Below, piece by piece: positions 29,110-37,926 of a stretch of DNA of 64,000 nucleotides; within the stretch, counting starts at the first letter, position 1, and every line of letters starts with the position of its first letter. A model generated the notes under the pieces. It did not search any database, was not told the DNA's origin, and saw only the letters and a list, made by a program, of their open reading frames with translations. Source of the DNA: Actinoallomurus iriomotensis (lineage in GTDB: Bacteria; Actinomycetota; Actinomycetes; Streptosporangiales; Streptosporangiaceae). Location: positions 1 through 64,000 of the forward strand of contig NZ_BSTJ01000018.1 in NCBI RefSeq assembly GCF_030269445.1, read 5' to 3'. Both the position numbers and the translations under genes were made by a program.

Positions 29110-29745
29110 CTAGAGCGGCACCGACTCGCCCGGCTTCAGGCGGCGGAACTCCGCGTCCTGCTGCTTGCCCTCGCCGGAGAGCTGGCTCTCCAGCAGGCCG
29201 AGGCCGGCATCGTTCAGCAGGCCGTCGTGCACCGCGTACGCACGCCTCGGGGAGACCTCCCGCAGGTACTGGATCATCTCCGGGGCCTTCATCCACGGCG
29301 CCTGGCCGGGGACGAGCAGCGTCGGCGCCCGCACGACGGTGAACGCGTCACCCGGGTGGAAGACCTCCTCGTCGATGAGGAAGCCGACGTTCTCCACCGG
29401 CGGTACGTCGGGGTGGACGATCTCGTGCTTCTGCCCGACGACGGCCACGTCGAAGCCCGCGGCGGTGAACGCGTCACCCTCCCCCACCGTGCGGACCCGG
29501 TCGCCGACGTCGCTCAGGATGTCGGCGACGGCCCGGCACGTGTAGACGGTGAGACGCGGATCCTCGACCAGTGCCCGGCGCAGGCGCTCGGCCTCCAGGT
29601 GGTCGAAGTGCTCGTGCGTGATCAGCACGGCCTCGGCGCCCGTGATCGCGTCGTCCTCCGGCGTGAGGCCGCCGGGGTCGATGACGAGAGTGCGATCGTC
29701 CTTGCGCAGGCGCACGCAGGAGTGGCCCAGCTTGGTCAGCTGCAT
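29110..29745 (-). CDS. MBL-fold metal-dependent hydrolase
   Basis: 211 residues. The metallo-beta-lactamase motif THEHFDH appears near residue 43, with an upstream Asp in VIDPGG and further metal ligands in later loops. It resembles the UlaG/YtnP-like small MBL hydrolases that act on phosphodiester or lactone bonds, but the substrate cannot be read. ATG 29745. It converges with the oxidoreductase at 28071-29060. Confidence 0.82.
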   Translation of the reverse strand: MQLTKLGHSCVRLRKDDRTLVIDPGGLTPEDDAITGAEAVLITHEHFDHLEAERLRRALVEDPRLTVYTCRAVADILSDVGDRVRTVGEGDAFTAAGFDVAVVGQKHEIVHPDVPPVENVGFLIDEEVFHPGDAFTVVRAPTLLVPGQAPWMKAPEMIQYLREVSPRRAYAVHDGLLNDAGLGLLESQLSGEGKQQDAEFRRLKPGESVPL

Positions 29746-29801
29746 TCCTCTCACCTCATCCTTCGGCTCCAACGATCTTTTCACGCCGCTCCGGCCCCGG
29801 C

Positions 29802-31061
29802 TCAGCCGACGTCGCGGCGCATCAGGTCCTCCGGCGTCTCGCGGCGGACCAGCGGACGGGCGCGTCCGCCGCGTACGGCGACGACCGGCGGGCGGGCGAC
29901 CTGGTTGTAGTTGGACGCCATGGAGTGGTGGTACGCGCCGGTGCACGGCACCGCGAGCAGGTCGCCCGGCCGCACGTCCGCGGGCAGCGGAACGTCCGCG
30001 GCGATCACGTCACCCGCCTCGCAGTGCCGCCCGACGACCGTCACCGGGGTCTCGGCCGCGCCCGTACGGTGTCCGACCCGGGCGATCGAGTAGCGGCTGC
30101 CGTACAGGGCGGGCCGGGGGTTGTCGCTCATCCCGCCGTCGACCACGACGAACGTCCGCGTGCCGTGCTTGACCGCGATGACCCGGTAGAGCGTCACGCC
30201 CGCGGCCGCGACGATCGCGCGGCCGGGCTCGACGGTCAGCGACGGCTCGGGGATCCCGCGTGCGGAGCACTCCTCCGCGACGGCCGTCTCCACGCGGTCG
30301 GCGAACGCCGGGACGTCCAGGCCGTGCTCTTCCGGCCGGTACGCCACCGCGTGGCCGCCGCCGAGGTCCAGCTCCGGCAGGCCGCCGAACTCCGCCATGA
30401 ACGCGACGAGCCGCCGCGCCGCCGTCTCGTACCCGTCCGGCTCGCCGATCTGGGAGCCGATGTGGCAGTGCAGTCCGGCGAGGACGAGCGAGGGTTGCAG
30501 GAGCACGCGGCGTACGACGTCGGCGGCGGCCCCCGAGGCGAGGGACAGGCCGAACTTCTGGTCCTCGACCCCGGTCGCCACGGCGCGGTGGACGTGCGGG
30601 TCGACGCCGGGTGTCACCCGCAGGAGGACCTTCTGCGGGTGACGGCGGTCGCCGGCCAGCGCGGCCAGGCGCGCCACCTCGCCCGCTGAGTCGACCACGA
30701 TCCGCCCGACCCCGTACTCCAGCGCGGCGGTCAGGTCCTCCGGCGTCTTGCCGTTGCCGTGCAGCAGGATCCGGTCCGCCGGGAAGCCGGCCGACCGGGC
30801 CACGGCGAGCTCGCCGGCGGAGCACACGTCGAGCCACAGGCCCTCCTCATCCACCCAGCGGGCCATGGCCCGGCACAGGAACGCCTTGCCCGCGTACGCG
30901 ACGCGGTGCGGGTGCAGGGCCTTGCGGTACTCGCGGCACCGGTGCCGTACGTGCTCCTCGTCGAGGACGTAGGCGGGCGTGCCGAAGCGCTCGGCGATCT
31001 CGGTGAGGGGCATGCCGCCGACGGACCGCGCGGGCTCGGCGGTGAGGGGCCAGATGTTCAT
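29802..31061 (-). CDS. lysA: Diaminopimelate decarboxylase-type PLP enzyme
   Basis: 419 residues of the fold-III decarboxylase family: PLP lysine in VAYAGKAFL, glycine-rich phosphate binding in LDLGGGHAVAYR, EPGRAIVAAAG, and the active-site cysteine segment VPCTGAYHHSMASNYNQ. It makes L-lysine from meso-diaminopimelate. Its ATG overlaps the stop of the small RAM-domain gene (ATGA). Another lysA may exist elsewhere, since this copy lacks the usual hom/thrC/argS neighbours, so a related decarboxylase role is possible. Confidence 0.88.
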   Translation of the reverse strand: MNIWPLTAEPARSVGGMPLTEIAERFGTPAYVLDEEHVRHRCREYRKALHPHRVAYAGKAFLCRAMARWVDEEGLWLDVCSAGELAVARSAGFPADRILLHGNGKTPEDLTAALEYGVGRIVVDSAGEVARLAALAGDRRHPQKVLLRVTPGVDPHVHRAVATGVEDQKFGLSLASGAAADVVRRVLLQPSLVLAGLHCHIGSQIGEPDGYETAARRLVAFMAEFGGLPELDLGGGHAVAYRPEEHGLDVPAFADRVETAVAEECSARGIPEPSLTVEPGRAIVAAAGVTLYRVIAVKHGTRTFVVVDGGMSDNPRPALYGSRYSIARVGHRTGAAETPVTVVGRHCEAGDVIAADVPLPADVRPGDLLAVPCTGAYHHSMASNYNQVARPPVVAVRGGRARPLVRRETPEDLMRRDVG

Positions 31062-31327
31062 CGGTCGTCCAGGGGTACGCGATGCAGGACCAGGGTGGTG
31101 GACGTGTGACCGCCGGCGTGCCGCAGCTCGTTCACGGCGCTGTCGAGGTCGGCGAGGGCCCGGCAGGTGAGCCGTACCTCGTAGTCGCAGTCGCCGGCGA
31201 GGCGCCAGGCGTCCACGACGGCGGGTTCGGCGCGCAGGTGCTTCTCGAACACCTCGTGCTCGGCGCCGCCCACCAGCCGTACGCGGACCAGCGCCTCCAG
31301 CGTGATCGGCGGTCCCATGACGTCCAT
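31058..31327 (-). CDS. Stand-alone Lrp/AsnC ligand-binding (RAM) domain protein
   Basis: 89 residues covering only the C-terminal RAM domain of Lrp/AsnC regulators (LVRVRLVGGAEHEVFEKHL, then GDCDYEVRLTCRALADLDSAVNEL). No helix-turn-helix precedes it. Such stand-alone domains form oligomers that bind amino acids. Its stop overlaps the lysA start, so the two are translationally coupled, suggesting it senses lysine or a precursor and acts on the enzyme or on another Lrp (inference). Confidence 0.82.
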   Translation of the reverse strand: MDVMGPPITLEALVRVRLVGGAEHEVFEKHLRAEPAVVDAWRLAGDCDYEVRLTCRALADLDSAVNELRHAGGHTSTTLVLHRVPLDDR

Positions 31328-31423
31328 GCGCTCGACGTTAGGGACGAAACCGGCAGATCAGACGGCCGCGTACGGGTCCTTCACGCCCGCGGGCCCATCG
31401 TTGACGCGTTCCTAACGGCCGGG

Positions 31424-31470
31424 AAAAGCCGATCGCCCCGGACCGCTGCGGCGGTGCGGGGCGATCGGCT
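31424..31470 (-). terminator. Strong Rho-independent terminator
   Basis: AGCCGATCGCCCCG (31427-31440) pairs perfectly with 31457-31470 (14 bp). The 16-base interior continues as ACCGC-TGCG-GCGGT, giving a near-continuous 19-bp stem with a TGCG loop. Read on the minus strand the stem is followed by a short T run, just after the stop at 31480, so it ends the upstream A-type protein transcript. Confidence 0.88.
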
Positions 31471-31479
31471 CCGTTTCGG

Positions 31480-31773
31480 TCAGACGGCCTTGTCGGCGAG
31501 GCGGAACGTCACGTCTCCCTGCTCGTCGACGCTCGCGTCGAGCGTCATCTCGTCGAGGATCGACGCGGCGTCCGGTTCCAGGTAGACCCTTGCGCCCTGC
31601 TCCTCGACGACCTCGTCGCCCGCCTGAGGTCCCTCGGCCACCGCGAGGGCCAGTGTGCCCGCCTGCTCTGGCTCGGACTGTGTCGCGATCCGCAGCCCGG
31701 TCTGCGGAGAGAGCTCGGGTTGGCTTGTGACGGTACGGATCACCTGAACCGCCGAGTCGGTCAGAGTCAGCAC
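31480..31773 (-). CDS. HesB/IscA-like protein lacking the cluster cysteines
   Basis: 97 residues with the A-type Fe-S carrier pattern (LTLTDSAVQVIRTV, a central beta-rich part, then GARVYLEPDAASILDEMTLDA). IscA/HesB proteins hold clusters with three cysteines, two of them in a C-terminal CGC motif; here there is no cysteine at all, so it cannot carry a cluster in the usual way. GTG 31773 is preferred over TTG 31779 because it gives the common MLTLTD-type start with AGGAG at proper spacing. Single gene with its own terminator. Confidence 0.72.
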   Translation of the reverse strand: MLTLTDSAVQVIRTVTSQPELSPQTGLRIATQSEPEQAGTLALAVAEGPQAGDEVVEEQGARVYLEPDAASILDEMTLDASVDEQGDVTFRLADKAV

Positions 31774-31893
31774 TGTCAACAGCTCCTTCTGGTCGATTTC
31801 GTGAGCTACACGACCGGGGCCGTGCTTGCGCCTGCCATGCCCCGCATCACGACCCGCAAACGTCGGAATCCTCCCCGTAATCAGTGACGCGGT

Positions 31894-32844
31894 TCACGTT
31901 CGTGGCGCGAGCGCGCGCACCGCCTCGACCAGGTCGACGCCCTCGGCGGGCAGGACGGCCAGGATCGGGGTGTCCAGCCCCGCCGCGGCGTACTCCTCGA
32001 CCCGTTCCCGGCAGGCCTCCGGCGGACCGTGCACGATCAGCTCGTCCACGACGTCGTCCGGCACGGCCGCCAGGGCCGCCTTGCGGTCGCCCTCCGCCCA
32101 CGCCTTGTTCATCGCCGCGAGGCGGTCGCCACGGCCGAGCCACTCGTGGAAGGCCGCGTACGCGGGCACCGTCAGGTACGCGGCGATCATCCAGCGGCCG
32201 AGGGCCCGCGCCTCGTCGGCGTTCGAGGTCGGGCAGACGAAGATCCGTGCGAGCAGTTCCTTCTCCGTGCCCACTTCGGCCCGGACCGCGCGTACGTCCG
32301 CCGGCGACAGCCAGTTGGTGATCGCGCCGTCGGCCTCGCGGGCGGCGAGGCGCAGCATGCCGGGCCGCAGCGCGGCGAGTGCGATCTTCGGCGGGGTCTC
32401 CGGGACGTTGTCCAGCTTGAAGCCCTTCACGTTCAGGGCCTCGTCGGTGACCTTCTCCCCGGCCAGGGCACGGCGCAGGAACCGGAGGGTGTCGCGCACC
32501 CGCTGGTACGGCTCGGTGAACGGGATGCCGTTCCACCGCTGCACGATCGCCGGCGAGGACGTGCCGATGCCGAGCACGAACCGGCCCGGCGCGAGGCCCG
32601 CGAGCGTCGCGGCCTGCTGGGCGAGCAGGCCGGGGCCGCGGGTGTACACCGGAACGATGGCCGGTCCCAGCCGGAGCCCGGGCGCCCACTGCGAGGCCAG
32701 CGCGAGCGGCGTGAACGCGTCGGCGCCGTTGGTCTCCGCCGACCACGCGTCGGTGTAGCCGAGGTCCTCCAGCTCGGCGACGATCTTCTGGTGCCGCGCG
32801 AGCGGCACGCCGGTGAGCGGGATCGTCAGTCCCCATCGCGACAT
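31894..32844 (-). CDS. LLM-class F420-dependent oxidoreductase
   Basis: 316 residues of the luciferase-like monooxygenase fold, with SAETNGADAFTPLALAS, GPAIVPVYTRGPGLLAQQAATL and RFVLGIGTSS, typical of F420-dependent LLM oxidoreductases. It probably transfers hydride between F420H2 and an unknown carbonyl or enone. ATG 32844 follows GAGGAGG. The SDR gene lies 11 bp upstream in the same direction, so they form a two-gene unit. Confidence 0.88.
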   Translation of the reverse strand: MSRWGLTIPLTGVPLARHQKIVAELEDLGYTDAWSAETNGADAFTPLALASQWAPGLRLGPAIVPVYTRGPGLLAQQAATLAGLAPGRFVLGIGTSSPAIVQRWNGIPFTEPYQRVRDTLRFLRRALAGEKVTDEALNVKGFKLDNVPETPPKIALAALRPGMLRLAAREADGAITNWLSPADVRAVRAEVGTEKELLARIFVCPTSNADEARALGRWMIAAYLTVPAYAAFHEWLGRGDRLAAMNKAWAEGDRKAALAAVPDDVVDELIVHGPPEACRERVEEYAAAGLDTPILAVLPAEGVDLVEAVRALAPRT

Positions 32845-32855
32845 GCGGGGCCTCC

Positions 32856-33629
32856 TCAGGCGATCGTGGGGCGGACCGTGCCGCCGCCGTCGACGACGAT
32901 GGTCTGGCCGGTCATCCAGGCCGAGGCGTCCCCGGCGAGGAACACGATCGCGTTCGCGATGTCCTCGGGCTCGCCGATCCGGCCGAGCGGCATGAACTTG
33001 TTGATCTGCGCCTCGTTCTCCTCCCACAGCGCCTTGGCCAGGTGGGTCCGTACGAGGCCGGGGGCGACGCCGTTGACGCGGACCTTCGGCGCCAGTTCCA
33101 TGGCGAACTGCCGGGTGAGGTGGATGACGGCGGCCTTCGTCGCGTTGTAGTACCCGATGCCGTGCTCGGTCACCATGCCGCCGACCGAGGCGATGTTGAC
33201 GATCGACCCGCCGCGCTCGGCCATCGACAGCTTCCACACGAGCTGGGTCCACAGGACGATGGAGAACTGGTTGACCTCCACGGTCTTGGCCGCCCGCGCG
33301 GCGTCCAGGTCGACCATGGGGCCGTAGTACGGGCTCGTGGCCGCGTTGTTGACCAGGATGTCCACGCCGCCGAACTCCTCGACGGCGGCCCCCACACAGG
33401 CCCGCGCGGCGTCCTCGTCGCCGACGTGGGCGGCCTTGGGCAGCACCCCGGCGTCCGGATGCGCGGCCCGGATCTCCGCCGCGACCTCCTCCAGCGCGTC
33501 CTGCTTGCGCGAGGACAGGACGACGTTGCACCCCTGCGCGGCGAGCGCCACCGCGGTCGCCTTGCCGATGCCGCGTGACGCCCCGGTGATCAGCGCGGTT
33601 CTGCCCGCCAGGCCGGTCTCCAGTCCCAT
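32856..33629 (-). CDS. Short-chain dehydrogenase/reductase
   Basis: 257 residues: TGASRGIGKATAVAL nucleotide loop, NNAATS, and catalytic Tyr-Lys in GYYNATKAAVIHLT. Classical NAD(P)-dependent SDR of the 3-ketoacyl reductase-like type. It is the first gene of a unit with the LLM oxidoreductase and is divergent from another SDR gene across a large palindrome. Substrate unknown. Confidence 0.88.
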   Translation of the reverse strand: MGLETGLAGRTALITGASRGIGKATAVALAAQGCNVVLSSRKQDALEEVAAEIRAAHPDAGVLPKAAHVGDEDAARACVGAAVEEFGGVDILVNNAATSPYYGPMVDLDAARAAKTVEVNQFSIVLWTQLVWKLSMAERGGSIVNIASVGGMVTEHGIGYYNATKAAVIHLTRQFAMELAPKVRVNGVAPGLVRTHLAKALWEENEAQINKFMPLGRIGEPEDIANAIVFLAGDASAWMTGQTIVVDGGGTVRPTIA

Positions 33630-33658
33630 GCTTCCGCCCTCTCGCTTCAGGCCTCTCA

Positions 33659-33684
33659 GGCTGATACCCGAATCGGGTTCAGCC
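33659..33684. promoter_or_regulatory. Large nested palindrome between divergent SDR genes
   Basis: GGCTGA (33659-33664) pairs with TCAGCC (33679-33684), and inside it ACCCGA (33666-33671) pairs with TCGGGT (33673-33678) around a single A. Together 24 of 26 bases form one inverted repeat, midway between the two SDR start codons. This is the form expected of a dimeric repressor site controlling both directions. The regulator is not obvious nearby. Confidence 0.6.
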
Positions 33685-33709
33685 TAGTGACAAATGTTAC
33701 GTTCCTGCC

Positions 33710-34504
33710 ATGCGGGTGACTGGGAAGAACATCGTGATCACTGGCGCCGCGAGCGGGATCGGCGCCGCGCTGGCCCGGAGGTTCGCCGCCGAGGGCGCCG
33801 CCGGGATCTGCCTCGCCGACCTCGACGAGGACGCCGCCACGCGGGTCGCCGCCGGGCTGGAGTGCCGTACGGTCGTGCGCCGCACCGACGTGGGCGAGGA
33901 GTCCCAGGTGCGGTCCATGGTCGAGGCCGCCACCGGCGAACTGGGCCCGATCGACCTGATGTGCTCCAACGCGGGCATCGGCACCGGGGCCGGGCTGGAG
34001 GCCACGGCCGAGCAGTGGGCGGCCGCGTGGGCGGTCAACGTCCAGGCCCACGTCTACGCCGCGCGCGCCGTGCTGCCGGCGATGCTCGAACGCGGCGAGG
34101 GGTACCTGCTGCACACGTGCTCGGCGGCGGGCCTGCTCAGCCAGCCGGGCGACGCGCCGTACGCGGTGACCAAGCACGCCGCCGTGGCGTTCGCCGAGTG
34201 GCTGGCGCTGACGTACGGCGACCAGGGCGTACGGGTGAGCGCACTGTGCCCGCAGGGCGTGCGGACGCCGCTGCTCACCGGCGGCCTCGACGGACACCTC
34301 GCGGCCAAGGCGGTCGCCGCGGCGGGCAAGGTGCTCGAGCCCGAGGAGGTGGCCGACGCGGTGATCGCCGGGCTGGAGGCGGAGCGGTTCCTGATCCTCC
34401 CGCACCCGGAGGTGGCCGAGTACGTGCGGCGGAAGGCCTCCGACCACGATCGCTGGCTCGCGGGCCTTCGCAGAATGGTGGCCGGGGTCCAGAATCGGGA
34501 GTAG
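33710..34504 (+). CDS. Short-chain dehydrogenase/reductase
   Basis: 264 residues: TGAASGIGAALARRF, CSNAGIGTG, and Tyr-Lys in APYAVTKHAAVAFAEW. The C-terminus continues past the usual end with LILPHPEVAEYVRRKASD, seen in a subgroup of actinobacterial SDRs. No ribosome site is visible before ATG 33710, so translation may be leaderless. The phosphotriesterase-like gene follows 20 bp downstream. Confidence 0.87.
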   Translation: MRVTGKNIVITGAASGIGAALARRFAAEGAAGICLADLDEDAATRVAAGLECRTVVRRTDVGEESQVRSMVEAATGELGPIDLMCSNAGIGTGAGLEATAEQWAAAWAVNVQAHVYAARAVLPAMLERGEGYLLHTCSAAGLLSQPGDAPYAVTKHAAVAFAEWLALTYGDQGVRVSALCPQGVRTPLLTGGLDGHLAAKAVAAAGKVLEPEEVADAVIAGLEAERFLILPHPEVAEYVRRKASDHDRWLAGLRRMVAGVQNRE

Positions 34505-34524
34505 TTCTGGATCAAGGAGGCCGC

Positions 34525-35505
34525 ATGCCCACGGTCGAGACCGTCCGCGGAGCCGTCGACGTCGCCGAGCTCGGGCCCACGCTCATGCACGAGCACGTGT
34601 TCTTCGTCGGCACGGAGTATCTGCAGAACTACGGCTCCGGCTGGTGGGACGAGGAGGAGCGGGTCGCGGACGCGATCGAGCGCCTGCGGTCGGTGGCGGC
34701 CCGCGGCGTCCGTACGTTCGTGGACCCGACGGTGTGGGGCGGTGGCCGCTACATCCCCCGCATCCAGCGGATCAACGAGCAGGTCCCGGAGCTGAACATC
34801 ATCGCCGCGACCGGCTACTACCACTACACCGACGCGCCGATCCAGTTCTCGAACCGCGGACCCGGGCTGCTCTTCGACGAGACGCCGGACCCGCTCGGCC
34901 GGGAGTTCGTCCGCGACATCGCCGAGGGGATCGCCGACACCGGGGTCAGGGCGGCGTTCCTCAAGTGCGCCGTCGAACACCCCGACCCGGCCCCGGGCGT
35001 CGAACGCGTCTGCCGCGCCGTGGCGTACGCCCACCGGGAGACCGGCGCGCCGATCACCGTGCACACCAACGCCCACCGGCAGACCGGCCGCTGGGTGGTG
35101 GACCTGCTCCGCGCCGAGCACGCCGACCTGACCAAGGTGGTCATCGGGCACAGCGGCGACTCGGGCGACCTGGACTACCTGACGTGGCTGGCCGACTCGG
35201 GCGCGCTGCTGGGCATGGACCGGTTCGGCATCGACGTGTACCGCACGACGCCCGAACGCGTCGAGACGATCACGGCCCTGTGCGAGCGCGGCTACGCCGA
35301 GCGGATGGTGCTGAGTCACGACGCGATGTGCTGGATCGACTGGTTCGGCGAGGACTTCACCGGAATGCGGGACCAGTTGATGCCGAACTGGCACTACGAG
35401 CACATCCATAACGACGTCCTGCCGGCCCTGCGCGAGGCGGGCGTGAGCGAGAAGGACATCGACACCATGCTGATCGACAACCCGCGGCGTTACTTCACCC
35501 GGTAG
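34525..35505 (+). CDS. Phosphotriesterase-family metal-dependent hydrolase
   Basis: 326 residues. Binuclear metal site of the PTE family: LMHEHVF (two His), carboxylated Lys in AFLKCAVE, His in ITVHTNAH and VIGHSGD, and Asp in VLSHDAMC. Many such proteins are lactonases rather than organophosphate hydrolases. ATG 34525 follows AAGGAGG. It forms an operon with the SDR ahead of it, which could make a lactone or ketone for it. The last 11 bp overlap the convergent LysR gene. Confidence 0.88.
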   Translation: MPTVETVRGAVDVAELGPTLMHEHVFFVGTEYLQNYGSGWWDEEERVADAIERLRSVAARGVRTFVDPTVWGGGRYIPRIQRINEQVPELNIIAATGYYHYTDAPIQFSNRGPGLLFDETPDPLGREFVRDIAEGIADTGVRAAFLKCAVEHPDPAPGVERVCRAVAYAHRETGAPITVHTNAHRQTGRWVVDLLRAEHADLTKVVIGHSGDSGDLDYLTWLADSGALLGMDRFGIDVYRTTPERVETITALCERGYAERMVLSHDAMCWIDWFGEDFTGMRDQLMPNWHYEHIHNDVLPALREAGVSEKDIDTMLIDNPRRYFTR

Positions 35506-36373
35506 CCGGGCGCGCCTGCTCGGAGCGTTCGATGACGAAGCGGCGGAAGTCCTCCACCACCGGCGGACGGGTGCGCCCGTCCACCCACACCAGGCCGATG
35601 GTCCGCCGCGCGCCCGGGATCTCGCGTTCCACCACCCCCGCCACCGGGTCGCCCGGCGGCACCAGCGCGACGCCCAGGCCCGCCGCGACCAGGCCGCGCA
35701 GAGTCGTCGCCTCCTCGCCCTCGAAGGCGATCTCCGGCCGGATCCCGGCCTCGCGGAACAGGGCATCGGCGATGGAGCGCAGGCCGTACCCGTGCCGCAT
35801 CGCGATGAACGGCTCCTCCGCCACCTCCGCGAGGCTCACGCGGGCCGTCTCGGCGAGCCGGTGACCGGCGGGCATCGCCAGGCGCAGCCGTTCGACGGTC
35901 AGCGGGTGCCAGGCCAGCCCCTCCGGGCGTGGACTGGTGATCGCCATGTCCGCGCGCCCCTGGACGACCTCCGCCTCAAGGTGCTCGGCGCTGCCCTGGG
36001 TCAGCCGGAAGCCCACCCTCGGGTGCGCGGACCGGTAGGCGCGGAGGAGTTCCGGGACGAGCGCGGTGCCCTGGGTGTGCAGGAACGCGAGGCCGACCTC
36101 GCCGTGCTCGGGGTCGGCGGCCTGGGCGAGCGCCCGCCGGGCCGCCTTCTCGGTGTCGACGAGCCGCTCGGCGTGCGCGCGGAAGGTCTCGCCGTACGCG
36201 TTGAGCCGGAGCGTACGGCCCTCCCGGTCGAACAGCGGGGCGTGCAGTTCGCGTTCGAGCCGGGCCAGCGCGCGGGACAGGCCCGGCTGGGAGATGCGCA
36301 GCTCCTCGGCCGCCCGCGTGACGTTGCCGATCTCCGCCACGGCGAGGAACCAGCGAACGGTGACCAGATCCAT
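35495..36373 (-). CDS. LysR-family transcriptional regulator
   Basis: 292 residues from ATG 36373. N-terminal HTH: VRWFLAVAEIGNVTRAAEELRISQPGLSRALARLE. The remainder is a periplasmic-binding-like effector domain. It is divergent from the MFS transporter gene with 63 bp between starts; a TTCCGGAA palindrome (36391-36398) lies in that gap. LysR proteins usually control the divergent neighbour, so this probably activates the exporter. Confidence 0.92.
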   Translation of the reverse strand: MDLVTVRWFLAVAEIGNVTRAAEELRISQPGLSRALARLERELHAPLFDREGRTLRLNAYGETFRAHAERLVDTEKAARRALAQAADPEHGEVGLAFLHTQGTALVPELLRAYRSAHPRVGFRLTQGSAEHLEAEVVQGRADMAITSPRPEGLAWHPLTVERLRLAMPAGHRLAETARVSLAEVAEEPFIAMRHGYGLRSIADALFREAGIRPEIAFEGEEATTLRGLVAAGLGVALVPPGDPVAGVVEREIPGARRTIGLVWVDGRTRPPVVEDFRRFVIERSEQARPATG

Positions 36374-36436
36374 GCGCACGAAGCATAGCTTTCCGGAAGA
36401 AGTTTCATTGGACGCATCAACCCTGAGTGCCGCACC

Positions 36437-37702
36437 GTGGAGGACGTGCTCTCGTCTCCCGCCCTCCGCCTCGACGAACCCCGCGAACGGCACCGCCGCG
36501 GCTCCCCCGGGCTGCGCCGCGTCAACCTGGCGCTCTTCGTCGCCGGGCTGACGACGTTCATGTCGCTGTACTGCACCCAGGCGCTGCTGCCGGCCCTCTC
36601 CCAGTCCTTCCGCGTCTCCCCGACCACCTCCAGCCTGCTCGTCTCCCTCACCACCGGCACGCTCGCCCTCGCGGTGATCCCGGTCAGCGCGCTGTCGGAG
36701 CGGTTCGGCCGGACGCGGGTCATGCTGGTCTCCTCGGCGATCGCGGCACCGCTGGGCCTGCTGATCCCGCTCTGCCCGTCGTTCCCGGCTCTGGCCGCGG
36801 TGCGCGCGGTGCAGGGCGTCGCCCTCGCGGGCGTCCCGGCGGTCGCCATGGCCTACCTGGCGGACGAGGTCCATCCGGAGGCGCTCGGCGGCGCGATGGG
36901 CCGCTACATCGCCGGCAACACCGTCGGCGGGCTGGCCGGGCGGCTGCTGCCCGGCTTCGTCACCGATCTGGCCGGCTGGCGCTGGGGCCTGGCCGCGACG
37001 GCGGTCGCGGCGACGCTGCTCACCGTGGCGTTCTGGGCCCTGCTGCCGCGCTCGCGCTTCTTCACGCCGTCGCGGCCGGGCCTCGGCGGACTGGCGCGCC
37101 ACCTGGCCGACCCGGGCATGCGCCGCCTGTACGTGGTGGGGCTCGTCCTGATGGCCATGTTCGTCACCGTCTACAACTACCTGGGGTACCGCCTGATCGC
37201 GGCGCCGTTCGACCTGCCGGAGTCGGTGGTCGCGCTGGTGTTCGTCATGTACCTCGCGGGCACGTTCGGCTCGCCCGCCGCGGGTTCGCTCGCCGACCGG
37301 ATCGGACGGCGGCGGGTGCTGCTCGGCGCGTGCGCGCTCACCGCCTGCGGGCTGCTGCTGACCCTGCCGGACTCGCTGCCGGTGGTGGCCGCCGGTCTCC
37401 TGATCATGACCACCGGCTTCTTCGCCGGGCACACGGTCGCCAGCGGCTGGGTGGGGCGCCGCGCGGCCACCGCGAAGGCCCACGCGTCCGCGCTCTACCT
37501 GTTCGCCTACTACCTCGGCAGCAGCGTCGGCGGTTCGGCCGGCGGCCTGGCGTACGAGCACGGACACTGGCCGGCGACCGTCGGGTACGGGGTGGCGCTG
37601 CTCGCGGTCGCCCTCGTCGCGGCGCTGGGAGTGCGCGTTTCCGCCGGTGGGAGCCGGGCGCGAACGCCGGACACGGTCGCGTCGGAGGCCGGACGAGCGT
37701 GA
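36437..37702 (+). CDS. MFS transporter (YnfM-like efflux group)
   Basis: 421 residues with about 12 membrane helices. The first cytoplasmic loop has the motif SALSERFGRTRVML and the second half repeats it (GSLADRIGRRRVLLG). An N-terminal tail of about 28 residues is basic and cytoplasmic. Similar in type to arabinose-efflux/YnfM permeases. GTG 36437, divergent from a LysR regulator. Substrate unknown. Confidence 0.9.
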   Translation: MEDVLSSPALRLDEPRERHRRGSPGLRRVNLALFVAGLTTFMSLYCTQALLPALSQSFRVSPTTSSLLVSLTTGTLALAVIPVSALSERFGRTRVMLVSSAIAAPLGLLIPLCPSFPALAAVRAVQGVALAGVPAVAMAYLADEVHPEALGGAMGRYIAGNTVGGLAGRLLPGFVTDLAGWRWGLAATAVAATLLTVAFWALLPRSRFFTPSRPGLGGLARHLADPGMRRLYVVGLVLMAMFVTVYNYLGYRLIAAPFDLPESVVALVFVMYLAGTFGSPAAGSLADRIGRRRVLLGACALTACGLLLTLPDSLPVVAAGLLIMTTGFFAGHTVASGWVGRRAATAKAHASALYLFAYYLGSSVGGSAGGLAYEHGHWPATVGYGVALLAVALVAALGVRVSAGGSRARTPDTVASEAGRA

Positions 37703-37926
37703 TGTCCATCACTTCCCTATGCCAGTAAAGGCTTGCTGACCTGGACGAACGCCGCGCCCTCACTTTCTTTCGCATTTTTCCTGGCTCGCGTCCTTGTCGT
37801 GAGAAAATACGCGTCAGTAGGGTTCACGGACGCGATGGTGACCGCGACGGGGCGTGAAGGGCTCACGTCACCGGGCAGGTCCCCGCCGCGTCGCTGGCTC
37901 TGAGAATCGACGCGAGGTGCCCCCGC

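Noticed and set aside
31058-31327. Full Lrp regulator with frameshifted HTH upstream
   Set aside because: No helix-turn-helix coding is seen in any frame in the 150 bp upstream, which instead holds a terminator.
35495-37567. LysR gene extended to 37567 as a 690-residue protein
   Set aside because: The extra N-terminal half is antisense to the MFS gene and is Gln/Arg-rich shadow; the HTH starts at the ATG at 36373.
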